Positions 26,914 through 36,228 of a stretch of 64,000 nt of DNA are shown here, piece by piece. The notes below the pieces were generated by a model. The model saw nothing but the letters and a program-made list of their open reading frames with translations, did not search any database and was not told the origin of the DNA. How positions within the stretch are numbered: the first letter of the stretch is position 1; each line of letters starts with the position of its first letter. Source of the stretch: Hyphomicrobiales bacterium (GTDB lineage: Bacteria; Pseudomonadota; Alphaproteobacteria; Rhizobiales; Rhizobiaceae). A program made the translations under genes and the position numbers. The stretch spans positions 1 to 64,000 of the forward strand of contig UBMU01000018.1 in NCBI GenBank assembly GCA_900466605.1, given 5' to 3'.

Positions 26914-28272
26914 TTACTTAGCGTTCAGCAGTTCGCCGACTTCGAGCAGGCTGAATTCGTTGTTGTCGGCCTTGTCGACAGCGCGCCCGGCAGAGAAGGG
27001 CAGGTTGTTGTCGTTGCCGACGACGATGTGTGTGGCATCGACGCGGTCGACGTTCTCGATCGTCACGAACGGCATGTCATAGATGCCATCCTTGCTGCCG
27101 GCCTTTTTCTTGTTGTCGGGGTCCTTGATATCAAGGAGGTCGATGTAGCCGATCTTGCGGACGGCCTTACTGACGTTGGCGTCGTTGAACTCGATCTTGT
27201 AGATACGCTTCAGTTCAGCTGGGGCGTCAAAGCAATCCGGCTTCGGCTGCTTGGGATCGGCGCAAGCCTTGTCCTTCGTGCCGGCGCCGTTGTCGCGTTC
27301 GATGACGAGCGCGGTCGTATCGTCGAGCATGTTGAAATCGCCGATCGATACGCCTTTGTCCTCGAAGGGATAGAACCAGCTGCGGCCCGTCCAGCTCTTG
27401 GAAGCGATGTCGAATTCGATGACGCGGATGGCGGTGTGGCCGTCAACCGACTCCATCTTGCCGCCATCCTCGTACAGAGCACCTTCCAGAAGCCCGTAGA
27501 GCTTGCTGCCGTCCTTCGACATGGCAAGACCCTCGAAGCCACCCGAGCGCTTCAGGTTGAAGACCGGCATCTTGGCGGCCGGGTTTGCCGGAACGGCGAG
27601 TACCGGATTGTCGGGGGACAGGACCGGCTTGCCGTCGACGGTGGTCGAGATGGCGTCGGTCAGGCGGCCTTCAGTGTCGAATTTGAGGATATAGGGTCCG
27701 AATTCCTCGCCGATCCAGAAGCCGTCCGCGACAGGCTGTACGGATTCGATGTCGAAGTCCGCGCCTGTCAAATACCGCTTCTCAGCGCCTTCCAGCACGA
27801 TCGGGAAGGGAGCCTTCTTGTCGGGGTCGGACAGGAAGAGGTTCTTGACGACCTCCACCTTGCCGGTCTGCCAGTCGAACTTCACCTGATGCAGGAAGAG
27901 CATCGCATCGCTGGAGTTTGCCTTGGAGCCGAAGCCGTTGTCGGAGAGCGTCCAGAACGTACCGTCAGGCATGGTCTTGATGCCGGAGAAGCCCTGGATC
28001 GGCTGACCGTCGAAGGGAAGCTTCAGATCGGTGACACGCGCACCGTCCTTGCCGGGAACGGTACCGAGCGCTTCGGTGCGCTTGCGGTCGGCAGTGGTGA
28101 ATTTACCGGAGTGCTTGAGGAAATCAGGCGCATCCGCCGGAGCAGCGACGAGCGTGTTGGCCGGCAGCATTGCCTGACCTGCCAGCTTGGCTGGAAATTC
28201 CTGCTGGTCGGCTGCAGCCGAACCGGCGATCAAAAGAACAAATGAAACAGAAGCTAGAAGAGTATTTTTCAT
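26914..28272 (-). CDS. exported phytase-like/esterase-like protein
   Basis: Secreted protein of 452 residues from ATG 28272, where GGGGG provides a ribosome binding site. The signal peptide MKNTLLASVSFVLLIAGSAAA is cleaved near residue 21-25. The remainder is the phytase-like, esterase-like beta-propeller domain, shown by GFSGIKTMPDGTFWTLSDNG, WIGEEFGPYILKFD and FEGLAMSKDGSKLYGLLEG. The domain is widespread in alphaproteobacteria, and most members have no proven substrate; a phosphodiester or phosphate ester is a guess from fold. Two cysteines (CADPKQPKPDC) may form a disulfide. Confidence 0.85.
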   Translation of the reverse strand: MKNTLLASVSFVLLIAGSAAADQQEFPAKLAGQAMLPANTLVAAPADAPDFLKHSGKFTTADRKRTEALGTVPGKDGARVTDLKLPFDGQPIQGFSGIKTMPDGTFWTLSDNGFGSKANSSDAMLFLHQVKFDWQTGKVEVVKNLFLSDPDKKAPFPIVLEGAEKRYLTGADFDIESVQPVADGFWIGEEFGPYILKFDTEGRLTDAISTTVDGKPVLSPDNPVLAVPANPAAKMPVFNLKRSGGFEGLAMSKDGSKLYGLLEGALYEDGGKMESVDGHTAIRVIEFDIASKSWTGRSWFYPFEDKGVSIGDFNMLDDTTALVIERDNGAGTKDKACADPKQPKPDCFDAPAELKRIYKIEFNDANVSKAVRKIGYIDLLDIKDPDNKKKAGSKDGIYDMPFVTIENVDRVDATHIVVGNDNNLPFSAGRAVDKADNNEFSLLEVGELLNAK

Positions 28273-28317
28273 CGAAACCCCCAAGGATTGGAATGCGGGT
28301 CTCGATTACCAAGGCTT

Positions 28318-29385
28318 TCATGTCGGCGCGTTGACGCTTGCGTGAAGCTTTGGTGACGTCTTGTGGTTGTCCGCCTTTACAAGAGCGATGACGCCGAGGC
28401 TCTGGCCGCGGCCCTTGACGGCATGGTTGCCAAGATCCTGGGCAGATACCGTCTCCGGCATCTTGATCTGCTGGGCGAGATCGGAGGAGATCAGGACGGA
28501 CCGGTTCAACGTCTTGCAGAGTGATTCAAGCCGCGACGTTGTGTTCACCGTGTCGCCGAAATACGTGATTTTGTGGTGATCGACGCCGATTTCGGCCGTG
28601 ATCACCGTACCACCGTGCAGAGCAGCACGGAGGCGAGGAACCTGGCCGTATGTCTTCAGCCAGTTCTCGGCGTCTGCCTCGATCGCACCGATAATATCGA
28701 AGATGCAGTTCACGCATCGCGCGAACTTGATTCCGCGCTCCAGTGGCCAGCTGATGATTGCGGCGTCGCCGACATAGTCGTCGATGGTACCTTTGTACTT
28801 CCTGACCGGCTCAGCGAAGGCGGCAAACAAAGAACTGAGCATCTGCTGCGCCCTAAGATCACCGTGCTTTTCGGCAAAGGCGGTCGAATCCACCAAGTCG
28901 ATGAAGAGGAAGACGCGCTCCTCGCTGATCGGCTTCCGGTAGCGACTGAAAAGCATATTCGTGAAGATGTCGCGCCCGAGCAGTTCGCGTATCCGAAGCA
29001 CGAAGATGATGAGCGCGCATACGGCGAGCGCATAGAGAAAGGCTTCGAACGGCAGGATGACGGCATCTACCCATGACGCCGGACGGAAGACGCCGAGCCA
29101 CCACATTGACAGACCAGCAACGGCAAATCCGACGCTCATCAGGATCTCATAGACGAAGATCTCCGCAAGGAAGAACGTCAGCGTTGGGAGTGCCTGCATT
29201 CGACGGTAGAGCGAACGCAGGATTACCTTGCGCTCGAAGGCGATGATCGGCATGCCGATAAACAGCGCAAAAGTCGCGCCGACAAACGGATGCCCGCCAT
29301 AGAACCGCATGTCATACAGAACGCCACTCGCCGCTATGACGAGCGCGATCAGTAGCCAGTTCTGGACCGGAGATATTTCCCTCAT
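28318..29385 (-). CDS. membrane-anchored class III adenylate/guanylate cyclase
   Basis: 355 residues from ATG 29385, with AAAGGA before it. Residues 1-135 are hydrophobic with about four spans. A cytosolic class III cyclase catalytic domain follows (about 155-335). Metal-binding aspartates are D163 (LFIDLVDST) and D207 (YVGDA), and transition-state N281 and R285 lie in GDTVNTTSRL. It therefore looks catalytically complete, making cAMP or cGMP. The membrane part may sense an envelope signal; its family is unknown to me. It lies downstream of rnd on the same strand with a 146-base gap. Confidence 0.88.
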   Translation of the reverse strand: MREISPVQNWLLIALVIAASGVLYDMRFYGGHPFVGATFALFIGMPIIAFERKVILRSLYRRMQALPTLTFFLAEIFVYEILMSVGFAVAGLSMWWLGVFRPASWVDAVILPFEAFLYALAVCALIIFVLRIRELLGRDIFTNMLFSRYRKPISEERVFLFIDLVDSTAFAEKHGDLRAQQMLSSLFAAFAEPVRKYKGTIDDYVGDAAIISWPLERGIKFARCVNCIFDIIGAIEADAENWLKTYGQVPRLRAALHGGTVITAEIGVDHHKITYFGDTVNTTSRLESLCKTLNRSVLISSDLAQQIKMPETVSAQDLGNHAVKGRGQSLGVIALVKADNHKTSPKLHASVNAPT

Positions 29386-29531
29386 GTAGTCCTTTTCGCG
29401 GTGTCGCGTCGCCGGGATACCCAAGGAATATAGGAAACGTTGGGTGTTTCCGAAAGGCGCGCCAGATCCGTTTCCTCGATCGAATCGATCTCGAAATGAC
29501 TATGCGCGCAAAAGCGTCGGCTTGATGGCGC

Positions 29532-30677
29532 CTAGAGCGCCACCGTCTCGACCTTCTTGCCGACGAAGCGGAGAGCGACTTGGCCCTGGATAAGCTGCAG
29601 CGCCGGCTCGCCAAAAAGCTCCCGCCGCCAGCCATGGAGGGCTGCGACTTCGGCTTTCTCGCCTTCCGCTGCGATTCGGTCGAGATCCTCGCTGTTGGCG
29701 ATTACCTTCGGGGCGACGCCATGTTTTTCCGAGATCAGCTTCAACAGGACCTTCAGCAGTTCGGAGGCAGCGGCAGCACCTTCCGGCGGCTGCGTCTGTC
29801 GTGGCGCGTGCGGCATGTCTGCCTTCGGCAAAGCAAGTGCCTCGTTAACGGCCTCGACGACGGCTGCACCCGCTGCCGATCGCTCCCAGCCTTTGGGGAT
29901 CGTTCGCAACCGGCCGAGCGCTTCGGCGTCCTTCGGCTGCTGCTGGGCGATCTCGTAGATCGCGTCATCCTTGAGGACGCGGGAACGGGGCACGTTACGG
30001 GAGCGGGCTTCGCGCTCGCGCCAGGCGGCAACATACTTGAGGATGGCAAGTTCCTGCGGCTTGCGCAGGCGCATTTTCAACCGCTGCCATGCATCGTCTG
30101 GATGCATATCGTAAGTCTCGCGAGCCTCAAGGATATCCATCTCCTCCCGGAGCCAGGACGAGCGGCTCTCGCGCTCCAGCTCGGTCTTGAGATAGAGGTA
30201 GACGTCGCGCAGATGCGTCACGTCGGCAAGCGCATAATCCAGCTGCTTTTCTGAAAGCGGCCGCCGGCTCCAGTCGGTGAAGCGCGAAGACTTGTCGATC
30301 TGTACGCCCTTGGTGCGGCTGACGAGCTGGTCGTAGGAGACGGAATCGCCGAAGCCGCACACCATCGCGGCAACCTGCGTGTCGAAGATAGGATGCGGAA
30401 TGAGGCCGCCCCTGTTGTAAATGATTTCGATATCCTGACGCGCCGCGTGGAAGACCTTCAGGACATTGGTATTCGCCATCAGCTCGAAGAAGGGCTTCAG
30501 GTCGAGACCCTTCGCCAACGGATCGACCAGCACTTCGGTCGTCGGGCTCGCCATCTGTATCAAGCAGAGTTCCGGCCAAAACGTCGTCTCGCGGAGAAAC
30601 TCGGTGTCGATGGTAATGAATTCTGACTTGGCCAGCTCTTTGCAGGCCGCCTCCAAATCGGCGGTTGTTTCGATCAT
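29532..30677 (-). CDS. rnd: ribonuclease D
   Basis: 3'-5' exoribonuclease that trims tRNA and other stable RNA ends. The DEDDy active site is complete: D24 and E26 in ITIDTEFLRE, D82 in HAARQDIEI, Y148 and D152 in YALADVTHL. An HRDC domain follows (about 210-290), then a second helical region, making 381 residues. There is no clear ribosome binding site. The place between ppx and aspS matches the usual alphaproteobacterial order, although here other genes are inserted and rnd is on the opposite strand to aspS. Confidence 0.96.
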   Translation of the reverse strand: MIETTADLEAACKELAKSEFITIDTEFLRETTFWPELCLIQMASPTTEVLVDPLAKGLDLKPFFELMANTNVLKVFHAARQDIEIIYNRGGLIPHPIFDTQVAAMVCGFGDSVSYDQLVSRTKGVQIDKSSRFTDWSRRPLSEKQLDYALADVTHLRDVYLYLKTELERESRSSWLREEMDILEARETYDMHPDDAWQRLKMRLRKPQELAILKYVAAWREREARSRNVPRSRVLKDDAIYEIAQQQPKDAEALGRLRTIPKGWERSAAGAAVVEAVNEALALPKADMPHAPRQTQPPEGAAAASELLKVLLKLISEKHGVAPKVIANSEDLDRIAAEGEKAEVAALHGWRRELFGEPALQLIQGQVALRFVGKKVETVAL

Positions 30678-30760
30678 ATCAATTCATTCGCAGGATAGAC
30701 ATAGTTGAACCTTCCTTCTCCTTTCGGCCGGATATGTCAACTAGAACCCGCAAAGACCTG

Positions 30761-32152
30761 TCAAACAACTCTAACATAACTGGTCATACCGGTCTTTTGA
30801 TGCTCGATGATGTGGCAATGCAGCAGCCAGTCTCCCGGATTGTCGGCAACGAAAGCGAGCTGCACCTTCTCGTCGGGCTGGACCAGATAGGTGTCGGTTA
30901 CGAAGGGCAGGACCTCTCGCGTCGATGACGAAAGCACGGTGAAGCTCATGCCGTGCAGGTGAATGGGATGCGTGTGCGGCGTCACGTTCTCGAGCTGCAG
31001 GATGTAGCTCTTGCCGAGCTTCAATTCTGCCAGCGGCGCGGTCGCGTCCGGTGTGTCGCCTGGCCATGGCACCTTGTTGATGGCCCAGAAGCTGTAGCCA
31101 AGGGTACCGCAGATGCTGTCAGCAGGCGCGCTTTCGGCGGTGGCGCTAAGGATGAGCGGAATCTTCTGCGCCGCGGAAAGATCGGCTTTGGCGACAGGGT
31201 TTTCGCCGAGTGCGGCAAGGTCGCCGACATTGCGCTTCAACGACGCTCCGACGGCTCTGAGCTTCGCGATCGTCTTCGGCGTTGTGCCCCTGATATCTTC
31301 GAGTGTGGCGATGGCGCCCTCGCTGTCTGGCATTCGCACAGCCAGATCGAGGCGCTGGCCGGGGCCGATCAGCAGCAAGTCGAGCGGAAAGCGTTTGGGT
31401 ACGGGATTGCCGTCGATGGCGATGACCGTCGCCTCTGCACCCACCACTTTAAGCGAGAAGATGCGGGTAACGTCGGTCACGGCAATCCGCAGCCGGATGA
31501 GGCCGCCGGCCGGCGCGTCATACTGCGGCTCCTGGTGCCAGTTGGCCGTCCGGACTGTTCCGTAGGTGCCGGTCTTTGCCGCATCACGCGGCCGGAATGG
31601 CGCAATGAATTGCCCGTCGCCACCGAGGCGCCAGTCTCGCAGATTGAGCACGATCTCGGCATCGAAGGTCGGATCATCGGGATCCTCAACCACCAGAACC
31701 CCGGTCATTCCGTGCCCCATCTGCGTCAACGTATTGCAATGCGGGTGATACCAGAAGGTGCCGGCATCCGGCGGCGTGAAGGCATAGTCGAAGCTGTCGC
31801 CAGTATAGACGTAAGGCTGCGTCATGAACGGCACGCCGTCCATCTTGTTGGCGATTCTCAGTCCGTGCCAGTGGATTGTCGTTGGCTCGTCGAGGGTGTT
31901 CGACAGCCGCGCCGCATATGGCTTGCCCTTGGTCATCCGGAGCACCGGCGGCATGCCGCCATCGCCCCAGGTCATTATGTCTTTCGTCACACCTGAATCG
32001 GCGATGCTGGCCGTCGTCTTGATCGCTTTTAGAACCTGCGGCTCCGGTGCCGCTTCCGCCAGTCCGAATTTGCCGGCAACGCCGATCCCGACGCCATAAG
32101 CACCTGCTACGGCGGAAGCTTTCAGCAGATTGCGGCGAGTGAGAAGGGGCAT
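30761..32152 (-). CDS. Tat-exported multicopper oxidase
   Basis: Laccase-like periplasmic oxidase of 463 residues. The N-terminus has a twin-arginine motif (TRRNLLK, 5-11) and a hydrophobic stretch ending near AEAA. All copper motifs are present: HWHG (94-97), YHPH (135-138), HTHPIHLHG and HCHIIEHQKTGM, with T1 axial Met at 456 and T1 Cys446. Relatives oxidise Cu(I), Fe(II) or phenolics; there is no Met-rich insert, so a CueO-type copper role is less certain. GGAG precedes the ATG. It is divergent from aspS. Confidence 0.93.
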   Translation of the reverse strand: MPLLTRRNLLKASAVAGAYGVGIGVAGKFGLAEAAPEPQVLKAIKTTASIADSGVTKDIMTWGDGGMPPVLRMTKGKPYAARLSNTLDEPTTIHWHGLRIANKMDGVPFMTQPYVYTGDSFDYAFTPPDAGTFWYHPHCNTLTQMGHGMTGVLVVEDPDDPTFDAEIVLNLRDWRLGGDGQFIAPFRPRDAAKTGTYGTVRTANWHQEPQYDAPAGGLIRLRIAVTDVTRIFSLKVVGAEATVIAIDGNPVPKRFPLDLLLIGPGQRLDLAVRMPDSEGAIATLEDIRGTTPKTIAKLRAVGASLKRNVGDLAALGENPVAKADLSAAQKIPLILSATAESAPADSICGTLGYSFWAINKVPWPGDTPDATAPLAELKLGKSYILQLENVTPHTHPIHLHGMSFTVLSSSTREVLPFVTDTYLVQPDEKVQLAFVADNPGDWLLHCHIIEHQKTGMTSYVRVV

Positions 32153-32309
32153 GGCGAAACTCCGAGGGACAATATCGTTCCTCTTTAAAGTTGACCGCGA
32201 GCTTCAGCAATATGGTGAGAGCCCGCCAAACTGCCGCACGGCTTTCCCGATGGGACGGCTTTCTGCGTGCCATAAAGCCGTCGCAACGCGCGTACGCTAT
32301 GCGCCAAGT

Positions 32310-32339
32310 CTTGACAAATCAGGCGGTCCGTGCGCTTTT
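32310..32339 (+). promoter_or_regulatory. possible aspS promoter (-35 only)
   Basis: CTTGACA at 32310-32316 is a consensus rhizobial -35, but the hexamer 17 bases further (GCTTTT) is a poor -10. Confidence 0.28.
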
Positions 32340-32417
32340 CCGCCCGATTTTCTTGTCGGTGCCGGAGAGCCTTAGGAGCCCCTGCTGCCGTCTTTAAGCC
32401 AGATACCGGGAATTCAG

Positions 32418-34211
32418 ATGACGCATCGTTACCGCAGCCACACATGTGCAGCCCTCCGCAAGACGGATGTTGGCTCGACCGTCCGGATTTCCGGCTGGGT
32501 CCACCGCGTTCGTGACCATGGCGGCGTTCTCTTCATCGACCTTCGCGACCACTACGGCATCACCCAGGTCGTTGCCGATCCGGATTCGCCCGCTTTCAAG
32601 CAGGCCGAACTGGTCCGCGGCGAGTGGGTCATCCGCATTGACGGCCTCGTAAAGGCCCGTACGGAAGACACCGTCAACAAGAACATGGCAACCGGCGAGA
32701 TCGAACTCTACGCACAGGAGATCGAAGTTCTCTCCGCCGCCAAGGAATTGCCGCTGCCCGTCTTCGGCGAGCCGGACTATCCTGAGGACGTTCGCCTGAA
32801 GTACCGCTTCCTCGATCTGCGCCGCGAAACGCTGCACAAGAACATCGTCAAGCGCACGCAGGTCATCTCCTCGATGCGCCGCGAGATGTGCAATGTCGGT
32901 TTCACCGAATACACGACCCCGATCCTGACGGCCTCGTCGCCGGAAGGCGCGCGCGACTTCCTCGTGCCGTCGCGTATTCATCCCGGCACGTTCTACGCCC
33001 TGCCGCAGGCGCCGCAGCAGTACAAGCAGCTGCTGATGGTTGCAGGCTTCGACCGCTACTTCCAGATCGCCCCGTGCTTCCGCGATGAAGACCCGCGCGC
33101 CGACCGCCTGCCGGGCGAGTTCTACCAGCTCGACCTCGAAATGAGCTTCGTCGAGCAGGAAGATATCTGGAACACCATGGGCCCGATGATGACCTCGATC
33201 TTCGAGGAATTCGCCGAAGGCAAGCCGGTCACCAAGGAATGGCCGCGCATTCCTTACGACGAAGCGATCCGCAAGTACGGCTCCGACAAGCCGGACCTGC
33301 GCAACCCGATCGTCATGGAAGCCGTCACCGATCACTTCGCCGGCTCCGGCTTCAAGGTCTTCGCAGGCATGATCGCCTCGAACCCGAAGGTCGAGATCTG
33401 GGCGATCCCCGCCAAGACCGGCGGCTCCAGAGCATTCTGCGACCGCATGAACGCCTGGGCGCAGAGTCAGGGCCAGCCCGGCCTCGGCTACATCTTCTGG
33501 AAGGAAGAAGACGGCAAGATCGGCGGCTCCGGCCCGCTCGCAAAGAACATTGGTGAAGAGCGCACCGAAGCGATCCGCACGCAGCTCGGCCTTGACGCGG
33601 GCGACGCCTGCTTCTTCGTCGCCGGCGAGCCGTCCAAGTTCTACAAGTTCGCAGGCGAAGCCCGTAACCGTGCCGCCGACGAACTGAACCTGATCGACCG
33701 CGACCGCTTCGAGCTGTGCTGGATCGTCGACTTCCCGTTCTTCGAATACAACGAGGAAGAAAAGAAGATCGACTTCGCCCACAACCCGTTCTCGATGCCG
33801 CAGGGCGGTCTCGACGCGCTGACGAACCAGGATCCGCTGACGATCAAGGCTTACCAGTACGACGCGGTCTGCAACGGCTTCGAAATCGCTTCTGGCTCGA
33901 TCCGTAACCAGTCTCCGGAAACCATGGTTGCCGCCTTCGAAAAGGTCGGCCTCAGCCAGCAGGACGTGGAAGATCGCTTCGGCGGCCTCTACCGCGCCTT
34001 CCAGTACGGCGCGCCTCCGCACGGTGGTGCCGCTTTTGGTATCGACCGTATCGTCATGCTGCTCGTCGGCGCCAAGAACCTGCGCGAGATCTCGCTGTTC
34101 CCGATGAACCAGCAGGCGCAGGACCTCCTGATGGGTGCGCCGACGCCGGCAACGCCGACCCAGTTGCGCGAACTGGCGATCCGCCCGATCCCGCCAGTCA
34201 AGAAAGACTGA
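32418..34211 (+). CDS. aspS: aspartate-tRNA ligase
   Basis: Charges tRNA with aspartate; rhizobia commonly use a non-discriminating form that also charges tRNA-Asn. The 597 residues comprise an N-terminal OB-fold anticodon domain (1-110, with ISGWVHRVRDHGGVLFIDLRD), a class II catalytic core with motif 2 (FRDEDPRADR) and motif 3 (GIDRIVMLL), and the bacterial GAD insertion domain. GGGAA precedes the ATG. A terminator follows at once. Confidence 0.97.
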   Translation: MTHRYRSHTCAALRKTDVGSTVRISGWVHRVRDHGGVLFIDLRDHYGITQVVADPDSPAFKQAELVRGEWVIRIDGLVKARTEDTVNKNMATGEIELYAQEIEVLSAAKELPLPVFGEPDYPEDVRLKYRFLDLRRETLHKNIVKRTQVISSMRREMCNVGFTEYTTPILTASSPEGARDFLVPSRIHPGTFYALPQAPQQYKQLLMVAGFDRYFQIAPCFRDEDPRADRLPGEFYQLDLEMSFVEQEDIWNTMGPMMTSIFEEFAEGKPVTKEWPRIPYDEAIRKYGSDKPDLRNPIVMEAVTDHFAGSGFKVFAGMIASNPKVEIWAIPAKTGGSRAFCDRMNAWAQSQGQPGLGYIFWKEEDGKIGGSGPLAKNIGEERTEAIRTQLGLDAGDACFFVAGEPSKFYKFAGEARNRAADELNLIDRDRFELCWIVDFPFFEYNEEEKKIDFAHNPFSMPQGGLDALTNQDPLTIKAYQYDAVCNGFEIASGSIRNQSPETMVAAFEKVGLSQQDVEDRFGGLYRAFQYGAPPHGGAAFGIDRIVMLLVGAKNLREISLFPMNQQAQDLLMGAPTPATPTQLRELAIRPIPPVKKD

Positions 34212-34228
34212 TCCTGACCAATCAAGAC

Positions 34229-34256
34229 AAAAAGCCCGGCCTGAGCCGGGCTTTTT
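34229..34256. terminator. bidirectional terminator after aspS
   Basis: AAAAAGCCCGGC and GCCGGGCTTTTT form a perfect 12-bp stem around CTGA, between convergent genes. Confidence 0.93.
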
Positions 34257-34265
34257 GCTTTGGAC

Positions 34266-35432
34266 TTAAAGCGTCGCGTAGACCGCGTCGCGCAGATCCA
34301 CAGTGAATTGCCCCCACATCCCCTCCAGCGTCGTATTCGTCAGCGCCACGACGGTTAGTTTCTTCTCCGGATCGACGAACCAGCTATGGCCGTAGACGCC
34401 GCCCCAGCGGAGCGTTCCCTTCGACCACGGCACCTGCGCGGCGACCGGATCGGTCACCACCGCCCAGCCGAAACCGAAGCCGACGCCGGGATCGAGGGGC
34501 TGGCGCACGCCTTTTGCCTGATCCGCCATCATGGTCTCGACCGTTCCGGCCGAGAGAAGCGGCGCGCCACCTTTGCGAATCGCTTCTAGGATCGCCAGCA
34601 CGTCGTCGGCGGTACCAGCCATACCCGCGCCGCCGGAGTGATAGGAGGCCGGATCGAAGATGCGGTCCGGCGCAAAGCGCACCGAACCGGTGAGCGCCCG
34701 CACGGAGGCTTCCTTGCCCATCAGCATGGGCTCCGGCGAAGCATTCATGTAAGCGGCAGCGAGCCGACCGCGGTCACGCACGGCAAAGGCGGTATCGGCA
34801 AGGCCGAGCGGTTCCGTCACCAGTTTTGCCACAGCCTCGCCGAGCGAGCAGCCGGTCTCCCTCTCGATGACACCACCGATCACGTCCATGGCGAGCGAAT
34901 ATTGCCAGCTCGAGCCGGGGGCGAAAAGGAGAGGGACGCCCGCAAGCCGCTTCAGGTTTTCGGCAAGCGCCAGGCCGGGCTGATCGATGCCGTCGGAAAT
35001 GCCGGCCCTGGCATAGGGACCATCCTCCTCGGCAAAGCCGTAGCTGAGGCCGGACGTATGGGTGAGAAGATCGCGGATGGCGATGACCGGCTCCGTCCCG
35101 TCGACAAGCCGTGGGCGGAAATCCGGCAGCCATTTGGTCACGGGATCGTCGAGGCCGATACGGCCCTCCTCGACGAGCCGCATCACGGCGATCGTTACGA
35201 TCGGTTTGGTGATCGAGGCGAGCCGGAAGATCGTATCCTCGGCCATGGTCTGCCCCTTTTCGCGGTCGGCGAAGCCTGCAGCACGGCGATATACGATGTC
35301 GCCCTCGTGTGCGACCAGCACCACCGCGCCGACGAGGCGTTTCGCAGCGATCGTGCGGTCAATCACTGCGTCGAGCGCGTCAGCGAGGTCGGCAGTTTGC
35401 TGTTCGTCCTGGGGTGCGAGGGGAAGACACAT
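34266..35432 (-). CDS. serine hydrolase of the class C beta-lactamase family
   Basis: 388 residues from ATG 35432, which has an ideal AGGAGG; a longer reading to 35618 runs across the regulator's promoter and is rejected. The nucleophile motif SITK lies in FRLASITKPIV, the second motif is the Tyr in SGLSYGF, and a late HSWFVDPEKK region takes the place of KTG. No signal peptide, so probably a cytoplasmic esterase or peptidase (EstB-like) rather than a beta-lactamase. It is divergent from a TetR regulator that probably controls it. Confidence 0.88.
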   Translation of the reverse strand: MCLPLAPQDEQQTADLADALDAVIDRTIAAKRLVGAVVLVAHEGDIVYRRAAGFADREKGQTMAEDTIFRLASITKPIVTIAVMRLVEEGRIGLDDPVTKWLPDFRPRLVDGTEPVIAIRDLLTHTSGLSYGFAEEDGPYARAGISDGIDQPGLALAENLKRLAGVPLLFAPGSSWQYSLAMDVIGGVIERETGCSLGEAVAKLVTEPLGLADTAFAVRDRGRLAAAYMNASPEPMLMGKEASVRALTGSVRFAPDRIFDPASYHSGGAGMAGTADDVLAILEAIRKGGAPLLSAGTVETMMADQAKGVRQPLDPGVGFGFGWAVVTDPVAAQVPWSKGTLRWGGVYGHSWFVDPEKKLTVVALTNTTLEGMWGQFTVDLRDAVYATL

Positions 35433-35451
35433 CGGATCAAGCCTCCTATAA

Positions 35452-35511
35452 TCACAATGATCGTTCCTGAATAAACCGGATCGAATGATATTTCTAGAGT
35501 GGTCATTGTGA
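35452..35511. promoter_or_regulatory. inverted TCACAATGA half-sites flanking divergent promoters
   Basis: TCACAATGA (35452-35460) and TCATTGTGA (35503-35511) are exact inverted copies, 42 bases apart. The second overlaps the start codon of the TetR gene. A likely operator pair for that regulator. Confidence 0.5.
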
Positions 35512-36143
35512 AAAATAGCGACGGCGCACAAAATAGCAGACACAGGAAGCGGGGCCGCCCGCCGGCCTTCGATCGCGAGACGGTTCTTTCCGCCGCGCGC
35601 GACGTCTTCTGGCAGCACGGTTATGACGGCAGCTCGATTGCCGATCTGACCGCGTCAATGGGGATCACGCCACAAAGCCTCTACGCGGCCTTCAGCTCCA
35701 AGGCGGAGCTCTATAGAGAGGCACTTGCGCAATATCGCCGCATGCCGCGCCCGGAGCCTGGCAATCCCTTCCAGGCAGAAATAGGCACGGTTGCCGCCTT
35801 CGAGTGCTTCCTGAAGAATTCAGCCATCGTGTTCACCGCCCCGGAACATCCCAAGGGCTGCATGATCTCGACGGCGGTGCTGAACTGCGCGTCAGAGAAC
35901 GAGGACATTGCCCACTACGTCTCGTCTCTGCGATTGCAGACGCTCGATGTCTTCACGGCGCGTCTCGAACGCGGCATCAGGGAAGGGGATATCAGGCAGG
36001 ATGCGAACGCTGGATCGCTTGCCCGCTTCATGGGAGCAATCATCCAGGGCATGTCGGTACAGGCGCGAGATGGTGCCACCACCGCGGACCTTCTGGAAAT
36101 GGTCGGACATGCAATGAACGAGCTGCGGCGTCACACGACGTGA
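35499..36143 (+). CDS. TetR/AcrR-family transcriptional regulator
   Basis: DNA-binding regulator of 214 residues. The N-terminal helix-turn-helix is at about 25-70: FDRETVLSAARDVFWQHGYDGSSI and ITPQSLYAAFSSKAELY. A C-terminal ligand domain follows, with GCMISTAVLNCASE. Two in-frame GTG codons (35499, 35508) are both possible starts; neither has a strong ribosome binding site. Divergent from the serine hydrolase and flanked by symmetrical half-sites, so it probably represses both that gene and itself. The ligand is unknown. Confidence 0.9.
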   Translation: MVIVKNSDGAQNSRHRKRGRPPAFDRETVLSAARDVFWQHGYDGSSIADLTASMGITPQSLYAAFSSKAELYREALAQYRRMPRPEPGNPFQAEIGTVAAFECFLKNSAIVFTAPEHPKGCMISTAVLNCASENEDIAHYVSSLRLQTLDVFTARLERGIREGDIRQDANAGSLARFMGAIIQGMSVQARDGATTADLLEMVGHAMNELRRHTT

Positions 36144-36173
36144 CGGTCACCGATCCTTGCTCTCAAATGCAAA

Positions 36174-36207
36174 GAAACCCGGCGTGCGGCTCTGCCCGCC
36201 GGGTTTC
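36174..36207. terminator. intrinsic terminator between TetR gene and exported protein gene
   Basis: GAAACCCGGCG and CGCCGGGTTTC form a perfect 11-bp stem with a 12-base loop, between convergent genes. Confidence 0.8.
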
Positions 36208-36228
36208 CATATACTCAAGACCGCCGCA

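Noticed and set aside
27028..28245. 405-codon plus-strand open frame
   Set aside because: Shadow of the phytase-like gene, whose minus-strand product has a signal peptide and domain motifs.
32394..34022. 542-codon minus-strand open frame
   Set aside because: Shadow of aspS.
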